From contig CALCYB010000083.1 of the NCBI GenBank assembly GCA_937906485.1, positions 1 to 55,864 of the forward strand: a stretch of 55,864 nucleotides of DNA, written 5' to 3'. Numbering within the stretch: position 1 is the stretch's first letter; every line of letters starts with the position of its first letter. Positions 33,181 through 42,454 of the stretch are shown in pieces. The stretch comes from an uncultured Rikenellaceae bacterium. Lineage in GTDB: Bacteria; Bacteroidota; Bacteroidia; Bacteroidales; UBA932. A program made the position numbers and the translations under genes. Below the pieces are notes generated by a model. That model made no database searches and was not told the origin of the DNA. It saw only the letters and a list, made by a program, of their open reading frames with translations.

Positions 33181-35214
33181 CTACTGCTGGGTAATCAGGC
33201 GTGAGAGGGTTTCTTCGGCCAGGGCGGATTTGGTTTCGATGTGCTGGAGGACGGCCTTGACAAAGGCATTGGTTTCGAAGGCTCCACGTACTTGTTCGAA
33301 GTCCCGGTCACGTTCTTCCAAGGATCCGTCTGTTCCAAACCCTGTCATGAAAGACATGGAGAATTCTTTTTTAGCGTCTTCATAGAGCATACGATCCAAT
33401 GCGACAACAGAGGTTTTCCATTGATTGACAATCTCACGGACGTCATCAAGGGTCATCTGCCGGGGATCAATTCCGTAGAAGGATTTGATTTTTTCGTAAG
33501 CCCAACGCCATTCGTAGGTGTAATAGTTGGCGGCCATTCTTCCAAAGGCTTCGTTGATGGTCTGTAAACGATCAATCTTGCCGGTTTCTATGGCATCCAA
33601 TAGGGCATCAACTTCCTGCTTGGGTGCTATCAGCCCAGCAATGTCCACCCACTGTCCGTTTCCAATCTGTGTATCAGGTACCAGATGTTCCTGTAGCTGA
33701 CGATCCGAGGTGAAGCGGATTCCTTCCAGACGCTTGATGATGGAGTTGCCCATGAATTTATGGATTCCAAGCTGGTAGAGCTGAATTCCCTTGAGCAGGG
33801 ACGAGTTTTTGATACGGGTACTTTGGTAAGCGTATTCTTCAGAGGTAGCCCCTCCTACGCGTTGGAGATCACGGAGAATCTGCAGACCATTCATCATTTT
33901 CTGTATGGTGTAGGGACTAAGCAGATTGAAGTTGATGTGATCCAGTCGGTTGGGATCGGTACGCTTGTCTCTTTTGGGCCATTTCTGGGCGTCTCGGATG
34001 GTGCCGACACTGCGAAGATTGGCTCCCGGCATCAGATAGGTCGTGTTGTTCCGTTCTATCAGGTAGGAGAAAGGCAGGTTGGAGGTATCGGAGTGATGGA
34101 CATGACGTCCCATCACCAGCGAGAAAGGTCCGACATGCGAAGGGAAAAGAATGTACGAATCGGAAGATGTTTTTGATCCACGTTCAAGGATTCCTTGATG
34201 AATCGGCCCGAGTTTGTACATGTGGTTGCTTTGGTTGGATCCACTGCCGGCGTTCATAAAAGAAAACATCCCCGCGATCAGGAGGGTGGATTTATGGTGA
34301 GTCACCGTATAGGGACCTGCAAAAACTGCACAAGCTTCCCCATTTTCTCCGTGGCAATTGCTGAAAAACAACGAATCCGAAGCCGAGTAGTTACGACCCA
34401 AATGACAGGCTTGTCCCACAAAACAGCGTAGCACGGTAGCCCCATCATCAATGACCGAACCCGACGAAACGATAAAATCTTTGCAGCTGACCCCGTTACC
34501 GATTTTGACCGGCGCATCAGCATTGCTCATCAGGGTACCGTTCTCCAAGATACCGCAACCATCCAGTCGGGCATGATCGCCCACTTTCAGGTTCTTTAGG
34601 GTTCCGGTATTGAGAATCTGGACATGATGGCCGATGTACCCCAGGTCTGAGGTGTATTTTTCCTGGAAGTAATGTACGCGCTCAAACATCCGCTGCACCA
34701 ATGCCGGACGATGGCGGTACAAAGCCATGACATAAGCTTGCTGAGCAGACAATTTCTCGTGGATGGGGACTTCACGTCCTCCGGTTTCGTTCAAGACGGC
34801 TACCTCTACCCCATTACCGAACGAGGTCTGGCCATCCACCAACAGCATTCCGACATTCTTGATGTAGGTCCTTTCACCAATCCGGTAATTGGCAATGTAA
34901 TTATGGATGTTCTCAACACAAGAATTGTCTCCGATCTCAACGTTGTGCAATGTTGCATACCGCACACCCGCTTTTTTGACAATCCCACCGGGCAAGGTAA
35001 AATGCTCCTCAAAATTACCCAGTTTGACCAGTCCAGAGAAACGCACTTGAAACAATCGTTTCGGATTGAAACCCTCCTTGACCCAGACGCGGCTCCAATC
35101 ATCAGCAATACAGGCATTCTGCGTCAATGCGCAGATCTCCTCATCCGTCAATGAACGGAAAGGAGTTTCCGGGGCATGCCCCAGAAACTCCTTCAGGCAA
35201 ATTGTGTTACCCAT
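33181..35214 (-). CDS. DUF4954 family protein with left-handed beta-helix repeats
   Basis: A 677-residue cytoplasmic-looking protein. The N-terminal two-thirds contain hexapeptide-type repeats (VEIGDNSCVENI, YRIGERTYIKNVG, LKVGDHARLDGCGIL, VKIGNGVSCKDFIV), as in sugar-nucleotide acyl- and nucleotidyltransferases, and the C-terminal part is helical (YYTYEWRWAYEKIKSFYG). DUF4954 proteins are common in Bacteroidota and their reaction is not established; a sugar-nucleotide-related activity is the best guess. The ATG at 35214 is preferred; a TTG at 35229 would overlap the OmpA-family stop. It starts 7 bases after that gene, so the two are probably co-transcribed. Confidence 0.85.
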   Translation of the reverse strand: MGNTICLKEFLGHAPETPFRSLTDEEICALTQNACIADDWSRVWVKEGFNPKRLFQVRFSGLVKLGNFEEHFTLPGGIVKKAGVRYATLHNVEIGDNSCVENIHNYIANYRIGERTYIKNVGMLLVDGQTSFGNGVEVAVLNETGGREVPIHEKLSAQQAYVMALYRHRPALVQRMFERVHYFQEKYTSDLGYIGHHVQILNTGTLKNLKVGDHARLDGCGILENGTLMSNADAPVKIGNGVSCKDFIVSSGSVIDDGATVLRCFVGQACHLGRNYSASDSLFFSNCHGENGEACAVFAGPYTVTHHKSTLLIAGMFSFMNAGSGSNQSNHMYKLGPIHQGILERGSKTSSDSYILFPSHVGPFSLVMGRHVHHSDTSNLPFSYLIERNNTTYLMPGANLRSVGTIRDAQKWPKRDKRTDPNRLDHINFNLLSPYTIQKMMNGLQILRDLQRVGGATSEEYAYQSTRIKNSSLLKGIQLYQLGIHKFMGNSIIKRLEGIRFTSDRQLQEHLVPDTQIGNGQWVDIAGLIAPKQEVDALLDAIETGKIDRLQTINEAFGRMAANYYTYEWRWAYEKIKSFYGIDPRQMTLDDVREIVNQWKTSVVALDRMLYEDAKKEFSMSFMTGFGTDGSLEERDRDFEQVRGAFETNAFVKAVLQHIETKSALAEETLSRLITQQ

Positions 35215-35221
35215 CGGGATA

Positions 35222-36439
35222 TTATTCAATCACTACTGAACGGTTCAAAGAAGGCTCTTCGAATTGGTTGTTGGCAGAACCATCAACACGTTTGATCAGG
35301 CGATCTTCAGAGATACCGTATTTCTTAACCAGCAGGTTGTATACGTAGTTCAGACGTTTTTCGCTCAACTTTTCGTTGTATTCCGGAGTACCGGTTGCGC
35401 TGTCAGCAGAACCGATGATGGTGAAGGTCTTGTTCGGGTTGGCTTCGAGAATGGTCTTCACGTAATATTCCAGTACGGTAAGTTGTCTCTTGTCCAAAGT
35501 AGCGCGATCGATTGAGAAGAACACAGCGATCGGAGAAGTCTTGGACTCAAGTTCAGCTTGGGTCTTGGCCAAAGCGGATTCGGTTTGAGCCAGTTGTTGA
35601 CGCAATTGAGCGTTTTCTTGTACCAAAGCATCGTTGGTTTCAGCTTGAGCCACAGTTTGTACTTCCAAAGCAGCGATGGCTTCTTCGTACGGTGCATAGT
35701 TGGGAACTACCGGAGGTTGAACGCGGTTGAAGTTGGTCTTACCCAATTTCACAGCCAGACCTACGGTTGCTGTACCCATCAAGTCCACACGGTGATCACC
35801 TGCATTGGCGTCAAAATTTGAACGGGTCAAAATACCACGCAGGTCCAGGGTAGCATCCAGACGTTCGTTCAAGCGGAAGGTGTTGTAAAAACCACCACCC
35901 ACTACAAGTTCTTCGTTACCGGAGAAAATATTCTTTTCATAAGTACGACCGATACCGGCACTCAAGTAAGGAGAAAGGTTCCAGATACGGGTTTCTTTGT
36001 AACCCCAGATGCCGTTGGTCATGTTCCACATCACGTCCCCATGAATCAGCATCACGCCAAAATGTTCGTTATAAACACCATCTGCATGTTTGCCGTCCAC
36101 ATATCCCGCATTCGGATTCACAGTATAACCGTTAGCAGTCACACCGCTATAACCGAAACGCAAACCAAGTGAAGGAGTAAACCATTTACCAACATAAACG
36201 TCCATCGCAAAAGCCATACGGCCTTTCAGGAGATGATGGAAGTCATCTTCACCCATGTAGTAGTTCACACCACCGCCGATGTTGATGAAGACGTTATCAA
36301 ACAATTTGTTGGTTTCGTAAGGACCACGAACGATATTACCGTTTTCATCACGGTTACCGTCTTCCTGCGCAAATGCGCCCAATGAGACGAGGGCCAACGC
36401 AGCGGTCAAAAGACTTTTAGAGAAAAAATTCTTTTTCAT
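35222..36439 (-). CDS. OmpA-family outer membrane protein
   Basis: A 405-residue porin-like protein with signal MKKNFFSKSLLTAALALVSLG ending in AFA. The N-terminal 230 residues form an outer-membrane beta-barrel (FINIGGGVNYYMG; GLRFGYSG). A coiled-coil linker follows (ENAQLRQQLAQTESALAKTQ). The last 120 residues are the OmpA peptidoglycan-binding domain (VFFSIDRATLDKRQ; IIGSADSATGTPEYNEKLSE; RLNYVYNLL). It resembles the major OmpA-like proteins of Bacteroidales, which tie outer membrane to cell wall. Strong codon bias suggests abundance. A good -7 box lies 74 bases upstream. Confidence 0.95.
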   Translation of the reverse strand: MKKNFFSKSLLTAALALVSLGAFAQEDGNRDENGNIVRGPYETNKLFDNVFINIGGGVNYYMGEDDFHHLLKGRMAFAMDVYVGKWFTPSLGLRFGYSGVTANGYTVNPNAGYVDGKHADGVYNEHFGVMLIHGDVMWNMTNGIWGYKETRIWNLSPYLSAGIGRTYEKNIFSGNEELVVGGGFYNTFRLNERLDATLDLRGILTRSNFDANAGDHRVDLMGTATVGLAVKLGKTNFNRVQPPVVPNYAPYEEAIAALEVQTVAQAETNDALVQENAQLRQQLAQTESALAKTQAELESKTSPIAVFFSIDRATLDKRQLTVLEYYVKTILEANPNKTFTIIGSADSATGTPEYNEKLSEKRLNYVYNLLVKKYGISEDRLIKRVDGSANNQFEEPSLNRSVVIE

Positions 36440-36512
36440 ATTCAATCGTATTTCAAGTTATTATAACTCTATGTAAAAATATTGCAAAATCTGTACCTTC
36501 TTTACAGATATG

Positions 36513-36520
36513 CAAAGGTA
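36513..36520 (-). promoter_or_regulatory. Probable promoter of the OmpA-family gene
   Basis: TACCTTTG on the minus strand matches TAnnTTTG; a TTTG (36540-36537) lies 16 bases upstream, a little short for the usual spacing. The implied leader is about 70 bases. Confidence 0.5.
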
Positions 36521-36581
36521 ACTAAAAAATTTTTAACAAAGCAATAACTTTTATTACAATCTGTCAATTTCTTATCATTGT

Positions 36582-37667
36582 CTACAACCAACTCGCATTT
36601 TCCAGGTACCATCGTACTGTACGATCGATGCCTTCTTCGAACTGCAAGGTCGGCTCCCAGCCCAATTCGCGCTGGATTTTGGTAGAATCAATGGCATAAC
36701 GCAAATCATGACCGGCCCGATCCTCCACGAAGGTGATCAACTCCTCGCTATAGCCTTGCGGATGTCCCAACTGGCGGTCCACCGTCCGGACCAATACGCG
36801 GATCAGGTCAATGTTTTTCCATTCATTAAATCCACCTACATTATAAGTTTCCCCTATAACACCACGATGAAAGATCAGATCGATGGCCCGGGCATGATCT
36901 TCCACATACAACCAGTCCCGGACATTCTCACCCTTGCCATACACCGGCAACGGAAGACGGGAACAGATGTTCTTTATAAATAAAGGTATGAGTTTCTCGG
37001 GATACTGATTCGGACCGTAGTTGTTTGAACAATTGCTGATGAGTGTCGGCATGCCGTATGTATCGTGAAACGAACGCACAAAATGATCGGATGCCGCCTT
37101 GGAAGCGGAATAAGGCGAGTGCGGCGAGTAACGGGTCGTCTCGTAGAAAAATTCCTGACCATAGGCCAGGTGATGTTCTCCGGAGGAGGCTGTCGTTGAA
37201 AAAGGTGGCTCGATTCCCTCGGGGTGGGTCAGTTCCAAAGCGCCATACACTTCATCGGTCGAAATGTGGTAAAACCGTTTGCCGGCATAGCCTTCGGGGC
37301 AGGACTCCCACACCGTTTTAGCGGCCTGCAGCAACGACAGGGTCCCCATGACGTTGGTCCGGGCAAAGGTAAACGGATCCTTGATGCTCCGGTCCACGTG
37401 ACTCTCTGCTGCCAGATGGATCACCCCATCTACACGGTATTGCCGCATCAAGGCCATAACCGCCTCGAAATCACAAATATCACCTTGCACAAAGGTATAA
37501 TTGGGGGCTGTTTCCACATCCCGCAGGTTGTCCAGGTTCCCGGCATAGGTAAGTTTGTCCAAGTTGATGATGTGGCAATCCGGGTAGTTGTTCACAGACA
37601 GACGGACCACATGGCTTCCGATAAAGCCCGCTCCACCCGTAATCAAGTACGTTTTCTTTGCTTCCAT
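36582..37667 (-). CDS. rfbB: dTDP-glucose 4,6-dehydratase
   Basis: A 361-residue extended short-chain dehydrogenase that converts dTDP-glucose to dTDP-4-keto-6-deoxyglucose, the second step toward dTDP-rhamnose and related sugars. NAD-binding ITGGAGFIGSHVV is at the N-terminus, the active-site triad includes Thr-Asp-Glu in HISTDEVYGAL and the YSPHSPYSASKAASDHF block with YxxxK, followed by NNYGPNQYPEKLIP. Length is normal. It lies 12 bases after rfbA in the same direction. No rfbC or rfbD is present in this window. Confidence 0.97.
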   Translation of the reverse strand: MEAKKTYLITGGAGFIGSHVVRLSVNNYPDCHIINLDKLTYAGNLDNLRDVETAPNYTFVQGDICDFEAVMALMRQYRVDGVIHLAAESHVDRSIKDPFTFARTNVMGTLSLLQAAKTVWESCPEGYAGKRFYHISTDEVYGALELTHPEGIEPPFSTTASSGEHHLAYGQEFFYETTRYSPHSPYSASKAASDHFVRSFHDTYGMPTLISNCSNNYGPNQYPEKLIPLFIKNICSRLPLPVYGKGENVRDWLYVEDHARAIDLIFHRGVIGETYNVGGFNEWKNIDLIRVLVRTVDRQLGHPQGYSEELITFVEDRAGHDLRYAIDSTKIQRELGWEPTLQFEEGIDRTVRWYLENASWL

Positions 37668-37679
37668 GTTGCTGTTTCT

Positions 37680-38585
37680 TTAACCTTGCCGAGCCAGCCC
37701 CAACAAATATTGTCCATAAGGGTTGTTGCGCATCGGCTCGGCAATTTCCTGCAATTTCTCTGCCGAAATCCAGCCTTTCTCAAAAGCAATGGCCTCCAGG
37801 GAGGCAATCTTCAACCCTTGACGCTTCTCAATGACCTCAACAAAAGTCGATGCCTCGGCCAAAGAATCGTGGGTTCCTGTATCCAACCAGGCAAAGCCTC
37901 GTCCCAACACCTCCAGACGCAGGGCCCCTTCTTCCAGGAAAGCCTGATTGACCGATGTGATTTCCAATTCTCCTCGGGCAGAGGGTTTGATTCGTTTGGC
38001 AATCTCCACCACCCGGTTCGGATAAAAATACAACCCCGTCACAGCATAATTGGATTTGGGCTCCGCAGGTTTCTCTTCAATGCTCAATACCCTGCCCTGC
38101 TCATCCATCTGGGCCACCCCATAACGCTGGGGATTGCTCACCCAATAACCGAAGACCGTCGCCTCTCCCGCAGGACGCACGGCCTCGCCTTCCGCCACAA
38201 CCTGCGCCAATTCCACCGCACGGGCAAGCATCGGGGTGAAATGTGCTCCAAAGAAAATATTGTCGCCCAGGACCAGGCAGACCGCATCCTGTCCGATGAA
38301 CTCCTCGCCAATGATAAACGCCTGTGCCAGTCCGTCCGGAGAAGGTTGTTCGGCATAAGAAAAATTCACCCCGAAGTCTGACCCGTCACCCAACAGACGA
38401 CGGAATCCCGGCAGATCCTGTGGCGTCGAAATGATCAGAATATCACGGATCCCGGCCAACATCAGGACCGAAATCGGGTAATACACCATCGGTTTGTCAT
38501 AAATCGGCAACAGTTGCTTGCTCACGCCCTTGGTAATGGGATAAAGCCGTGTTCCCGAGCCTCCAGCTAATACTATTCCTTTCAT
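37680..38585 (-). CDS. rfbA: Glucose-1-phosphate thymidylyltransferase
   Basis: A 301-residue nucleotidyltransferase making dTDP-glucose from glucose-1-phosphate and dTTP. The start at 38585 gives MKGIVLAGGSGTRLYPITKGVSKQ with the GxGTRxxPxT loop, then LLPIYDKPMVYYPISVLMLAG, and LVLGDNIFFG. Sequence upstream in the same frame is not part of the protein. It is the first gene of the rfbA-rfbB pair. A minus-strand terminator ends 16 bases upstream of the start, and a TATTTTTG box (38598-38591) could start a nearly leaderless message. Confidence 0.97.
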   Translation of the reverse strand: MKGIVLAGGSGTRLYPITKGVSKQLLPIYDKPMVYYPISVLMLAGIRDILIISTPQDLPGFRRLLGDGSDFGVNFSYAEQPSPDGLAQAFIIGEEFIGQDAVCLVLGDNIFFGAHFTPMLARAVELAQVVAEGEAVRPAGEATVFGYWVSNPQRYGVAQMDEQGRVLSIEEKPAEPKSNYAVTGLYFYPNRVVEIAKRIKPSARGELEITSVNQAFLEEGALRLEVLGRGFAWLDTGTHDSLAEASTFVEVIEKRQGLKIASLEAIAFEKGWISAEKLQEIAEPMRNNPYGQYLLGLARQG

Positions 38586-38600
38586 AGCAACAAAAATACG

Positions 38601-38633
38601 AAAAAAAAATCCAGATAGCCAATGACTACCTGG
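38601..38633 (-). terminator. Terminator upstream of rfbA, closing the SIR2/KaiC module
   Basis: On the minus strand, CCAGGTAG and CTATCTGG (38633-38626 and 38618-38611) pair with one G-U and a 7-base loop, followed by nine T residues. It would stop transcription coming from the ATPase gene before rfbA. Confidence 0.75.
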
Positions 38634-38670
38634 ACAGGAGGTAAATAATCTTAAAACCTGAAATCGAACC

Positions 38671-38775
38671 CTACTTCCATGCATCGTCAAACGTCACATT
38701 CTTCCCACTCATAATCATACCGACCATATCCTTAACAACAAACGGACGCATTGTCGCAGTCGTATCGTTATTCAT
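38671..38775 (-). CDS. Possible 34-residue ORF or gene remnant
   Basis: The minus strand encodes MNNDTTATMRPFVVKDMV and continues GMIMSGKNVTFDDAWK before a TAG. The sequence looks like the N-terminal part of a small Bacteroidota protein (amphipathic, with an early Asp-rich end), and codons fit coding DNA, but 34 residues is short. It lies between the ATPase gene and the terminator. It may be a truncated remnant; no family is assigned. The remaining bases 38776-38873 hold no gene. Confidence 0.3.
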   Translation of the reverse strand: MNNDTTATMRPFVVKDMVGMIMSGKNVTFDDAWK

Positions 38776-38873
38776 CATTCAATCCCATTAAATGTCCTTA
38801 CAAACCTTAGATTTGCAGCGTGATTCACTACCCCAAGGCTTGTAAGACAAAAGTAGTAAATTCATGCAGATAA

Positions 38874-41075
38874 TTAAAGTTTAACATCTGCATTGCTTGC
38901 CACAAGATTAACCTTCTGGCGCCAATAATCTTTCATTGAACCGATTCGTTCTACCCTACCCTTGAATCCATCTTGACGAAAGGCAATGCCACAACACTTC
39001 CCCTGTCCAGGCGCTCCGTCATCATCGGATAATGGACAAAACATCTTGAGCGGGTCCTGAATGCTATATTTCAACACCTCGCTCGGAACAGGATTCTGTT
39101 CATATTGCTCCACATACACGTCTATTTCATCCGCTTTGTCCCGATTAATGCAAATCACGTTATCGGAGAGTTTACATACTTCCCGCACACAAGAAGCTTT
39201 CTTGTCACACATCAATGTCAGTTCAATATCCCGATCTGCACAAAATGTATAGAGCGCCGTCAAGAATAGCGGAGATTCTTTTAGAAACGGAAAGCTGTAA
39301 TCAATCACCTGAAGATCATCAACAATCAGATGTTTCATCTTCTTTCCGTCGGCAAATGCCACAGCCAATTGTTCATTAATCTTCATCAGCAACTCCTCCG
39401 GAGTGATGCACCCCATCCGTATATCCAGAAAATGGATATAGTGGTAACACTTTATACACGCTTTGAGTTGACAGCTCAAGGAACAAGATGAACATGACCG
39501 GATCTCCAATTGATTGGACTTGGACAAGCAGGGTGGACATCCCGCCTTTTGTATGGCAATAGCCGGGCAAAACATCTGGCGCATCATGTTATCCCGATCC
39601 TTATCCAACAACAGAATCAATGTATGTTCTCCTTTTTTAGCCAGATGGAAGGCTTTGGCCAATGTAAACATGCGTTTATAACTATTGGGATTCCCGACAA
39701 TCGCTGTAGAATCCGGATGATGATCCGTATTTCTGCCTTTCCCAAATAAGATTTTTGTCAATATTTCTTGATCATGCTGGTCTTTTTTTTCTTCCACCCC
39801 ATAGCGTTCCATATACATGGATCTTAACTTATCCAGCGGGTATGACTGCTGTTGAGGCAGATAATCTTCTCCGCTGTATTCTTCGCCTGCATTGACCTTT
39901 CGATGAATGTATTCCATATAGGATTCATTGAACATGGGCCGATGAGAAGTCAATAGTTCACTGGAACTGTACCTGCGCTTGCGAAGGATACGATGCAGAC
40001 TCGGATAAACTTCCAGAATCGAGCTCCGCTTCTTATACAGATGCCAACCGATTGTTGCCTCCTGAAAAACACTTTTCGTAATCTGCATTTCATACATCAT
40101 GTAGTTCTCTATTTCAGAGGTTCGGCTCTGCATACGAATAATCACGTCTGCTCCAATCTTTGTATCATCATAACGCTCATCAAATACCAATATTGAAACA
40201 GGAGTTGTCCGACGTAATACCGACAACATATAATCATAGGGCAATGTCTCCAATTCGGGTGATGCAATGTGAGAGAAACCATCAATCACAATACATGGAA
40301 TCTTTTGATCCGGAAGATCTGTTCTTGGATCCAAGGTAGGATCAAGGGAGCAAATATAATCCGTCAAACGCTGAACCGATGGTGCTGAATAATAATGATG
40401 AGTGCTTTCTTGATCTCCATTTGGCATTTCTACAAAATCAGCCTTAACGAATTCATCCTCAAATCCCCCCTTCAGATTGTAGGCATTGATATCACTGCTT
40501 CTTCGCTTGTACAAGATGTTGAATTGGTCTGCCCCCTCCCTCATACGTCTGAAGTGCAATGATTTTGTCCGAGGATTGTAATAAACCAGATCCTCACAAA
40601 TGTATTTGTCCAATCTTGCAGCAAGATCCGCCGGTATCATTACCCGATATTCCTTTGATACTGATTCTTCACACATCAGTCGGGATGTATCGAACAAACA
40701 ATCTGACAAGGAATGATTTATCCATTTATCCGGTTGCTCTATCCGTTCTTTTGTCATCAGATCCAACTGTTTTTCAATCAGGAAATCCAAATACAGATCC
40801 GTCAGTTCGCTTCTGTTCTTGTCAATAGAATAGAATTGTGGTTTACCAATCTGAGTGCGATCTTCGCGCTGGTTAAGCGTAACAATGGATTTTGTCAACC
40901 CCTGCATCAACTGCAGTGACATCAAGGTTTTGTTGCAGCCCTGCGTCCCATATACCGCGATAATCATACCCTGGTTGACGGTCTTTGTCAAAACATCTTT
41001 TGTCACTTGGAAACCGCCATAAAATAACTCATCCAAACCAAAGATGCCTGTTGATAGCTTTTGAATGACACTCAT
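38874..41075 (-). CDS. Tandem KaiC/RecA-like ATPase with cysteine cluster
   Basis: A 733-residue protein; the ATG at 41075 gives MSVIQKLSTGIFGLDELF, matching the KaiC-type start (TGIxGLDELxxGG). The first RecA-like domain has Walker A GTQGCNKT (residues 43-50) and Walker B CIVIDGFSHI (about 261-270). A second domain follows after about residue 440, with a degenerate Walker A GNPNSYKR (about 456) and Walker B HLIVDDLQVID (about 580). Between these lies a cysteine-rich patch (about 502-545) with CPPC, CSSCSLSC and CIKC, a likely zinc or Fe-S site. KaiC-like proteins are ATP-driven signalling or assembly factors; no named family is assigned. It follows the SIR2-like gene by 22 bases and is the last gene of the module. 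Confidence 0.75.
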   Translation of the reverse strand: MSVIQKLSTGIFGLDELFYGGFQVTKDVLTKTVNQGMIIAVYGTQGCNKTLMSLQLMQGLTKSIVTLNQREDRTQIGKPQFYSIDKNRSELTDLYLDFLIEKQLDLMTKERIEQPDKWINHSLSDCLFDTSRLMCEESVSKEYRVMIPADLAARLDKYICEDLVYYNPRTKSLHFRRMREGADQFNILYKRRSSDINAYNLKGGFEDEFVKADFVEMPNGDQESTHHYYSAPSVQRLTDYICSLDPTLDPRTDLPDQKIPCIVIDGFSHIASPELETLPYDYMLSVLRRTTPVSILVFDERYDDTKIGADVIIRMQSRTSEIENYMMYEMQITKSVFQEATIGWHLYKKRSSILEVYPSLHRILRKRRYSSSELLTSHRPMFNESYMEYIHRKVNAGEEYSGEDYLPQQQSYPLDKLRSMYMERYGVEEKKDQHDQEILTKILFGKGRNTDHHPDSTAIVGNPNSYKRMFTLAKAFHLAKKGEHTLILLLDKDRDNMMRQMFCPAIAIQKAGCPPCLSKSNQLEIRSCSSCSLSCQLKACIKCYHYIHFLDIRMGCITPEELLMKINEQLAVAFADGKKMKHLIVDDLQVIDYSFPFLKESPLFLTALYTFCADRDIELTLMCDKKASCVREVCKLSDNVICINRDKADEIDVYVEQYEQNPVPSEVLKYSIQDPLKMFCPLSDDDGAPGQGKCCGIAFRQDGFKGRVERIGSMKDYWRQKVNLVASNADVKL

Positions 41076-41097
41076 ATCTGATGCGATTATTAAAATT

Positions 41098-42246
41098 TCA
41101 AAATCTGCACTTCTCCACTTGAATACGGCTGCACAAATCCACAAGATCTCTGTACAATGCCCCGTACCCCTCATCGGACACGATCGGGGTTAACCCCAAC
41201 GACTGGTAGTAATCCATTTTTATCTCGTTGACCAACTTCCAATCTTTTATATACGATTGTTCTTTGTACGCCGTGTCGGCTTTCAAGTAATACAAGCGGT
41301 CCTTGTTGCCGGACAATCGGACATAATGCAACATCCGTTGCGTCGTTTCATCACTGACTGAAGAACCTGCAAATATACAGGTATAATGATTCAGAAAATG
41401 AATCTGTGTAGCGATCTGCCAGGAGTAGAATTGTGTAGACAACTCATTGAATTCATCCATCGATAACACAATCCGACTTTCTGACAATCTGGCCACTTCT
41501 ACAGGAGATGGAATATAACCATGCACATGATAGACAAATAGGTTCTCATCGGTCTTAGAATCATCATACGAATTCCCAAAAATATCAGAAATGTGCAGTT
41601 CACTCCGACAACGTTCTATACTGGCCAACTCCTCTTGTGTAAAATAATGACTACGGTCCCTCCAAAGAATAGATATGGCCCTGGTCAAAAAATTATCATA
41701 ATTATAGGTCACGATTGCCTTAATCTGTGGACAAAGTATGACCATTCGGGCCAACTGATACAAGGTATAAAACGGCAAACCTTCCGTTGTGGACTGCCTT
41801 TTTAAATTTGAAAGGGTATAGTGCTTTTCAAATTCTTCCTTTAACAGAAATTGGTTACATTCCTTATAGATATAATACTGTAACGTAGGTATGTACTTAT
41901 CCCCCAATACAGACTTTATTATAAATGCCTTGCTTGTATAGGATATTGCAGAATGTGAGGATTTATAAATATGGAACCAACTTTCTAACTCTTCTACCGT
42001 TTTGAAACCACTGGGGCGTCCTTTAAAAATGGCATTGACCGACCACACGGTTTTTGCATCCGCATTGTGCTTCATGCCCATCTGATGGATTACCCGATCC
42101 ATCAAATAATTCAATATATCATCCCACAACAAGTGAACACCTGGGCTACAATTGATACCGGCTCCCACAAACAGAATCATCTGTTTATGAGCTTCCAGAT
42201 CTTTCTTGAAAGACAAAAGGTTCTGATTTGAAAATAAAGCACACAT
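41098..42246 (-). CDS. SIR2-like domain protein (putative NADase)
   Basis: A 382-residue protein of the SIR2-like group seen in prokaryotic defence. The NAD-binding motif is MILFVGAGINCSPG (GAGIN at residues 28-32), the TYNYD motif is at 180-184, the HVHGY motif at 240-244 (catalytic-type His 242 with Asn 182), and AGSSVSDETTQRML is near residue 300. Such proteins in defence systems cut NAD+ rather than deacetylate. No other domain is evident. The ATG at 42246 is chosen because upstream residues rely on a TTG. It is 22 bases ahead of the KaiC-like ATPase gene. A frameshifted relative lies at 53168-53390. Confidence 0.85.
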   Translation of the reverse strand: MCALFSNQNLLSFKKDLEAHKQMILFVGAGINCSPGVHLLWDDILNYLMDRVIHQMGMKHNADAKTVWSVNAIFKGRPSGFKTVEELESWFHIYKSSHSAISYTSKAFIIKSVLGDKYIPTLQYYIYKECNQFLLKEEFEKHYTLSNLKRQSTTEGLPFYTLYQLARMVILCPQIKAIVTYNYDNFLTRAISILWRDRSHYFTQEELASIERCRSELHISDIFGNSYDDSKTDENLFVYHVHGYIPSPVEVARLSESRIVLSMDEFNELSTQFYSWQIATQIHFLNHYTCIFAGSSVSDETTQRMLHYVRLSGNKDRLYYLKADTAYKEQSYIKDWKLVNEIKMDYYQSLGLTPIVSDEGYGALYRDLVDLCSRIQVEKCRF

Positions 42247-42291
42247 ATAGCATCCAAACCTTCCGCAATTTACATAAAAAAAATTCAGCTG

Positions 42292-42320
42292 CAAAATTAA
42301 ATCATTGATATTTCGCCAAA
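42292..42320 (-). promoter_or_regulatory. Candidate internal promoter for the SIR2-ATPase pair
   Basis: TAATTTTG (42299-42292) on the minus strand matches TAnnTTTG, with TTTG (42320-42317) 17 bases further up. It would start a message about 40 bases before the SIR2-like ATG, separately from the TIR gene. Confidence 0.5.
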
Positions 42321-42346
42321 GAATCAGAAAGCATCCCGCTGCCTTA

Positions 42347-42454
42347 TTAACGAGGGAGGACTTTCCTCAAAGCCTCAGTGATATGCTGAGTTTCCACCTG
42401 CCTATCTTCATATCCAATAATTTTGAACAACTGTAATAATCTTATTCTTTTCAT
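42347..42454 (-). CDS. Possible 35-residue protein coupled to the TIR gene
   Basis: The ATG of this frame overlaps the TGA of the TIR-STAND gene (ATGA at 42454-42451), the usual sign of translational coupling. It encodes MKRIRLLQLFKIIGYEDRQV followed by a short amphipathic helix ending RKVLPR. The first 14 residues are basic and hydrophobic. No family is known to me. It could be a real small partner or the stub of a lost gene. Confidence 0.4.
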   Translation of the reverse strand: MKRIRLLQLFKIIGYEDRQVETQHITEALRKVLPR

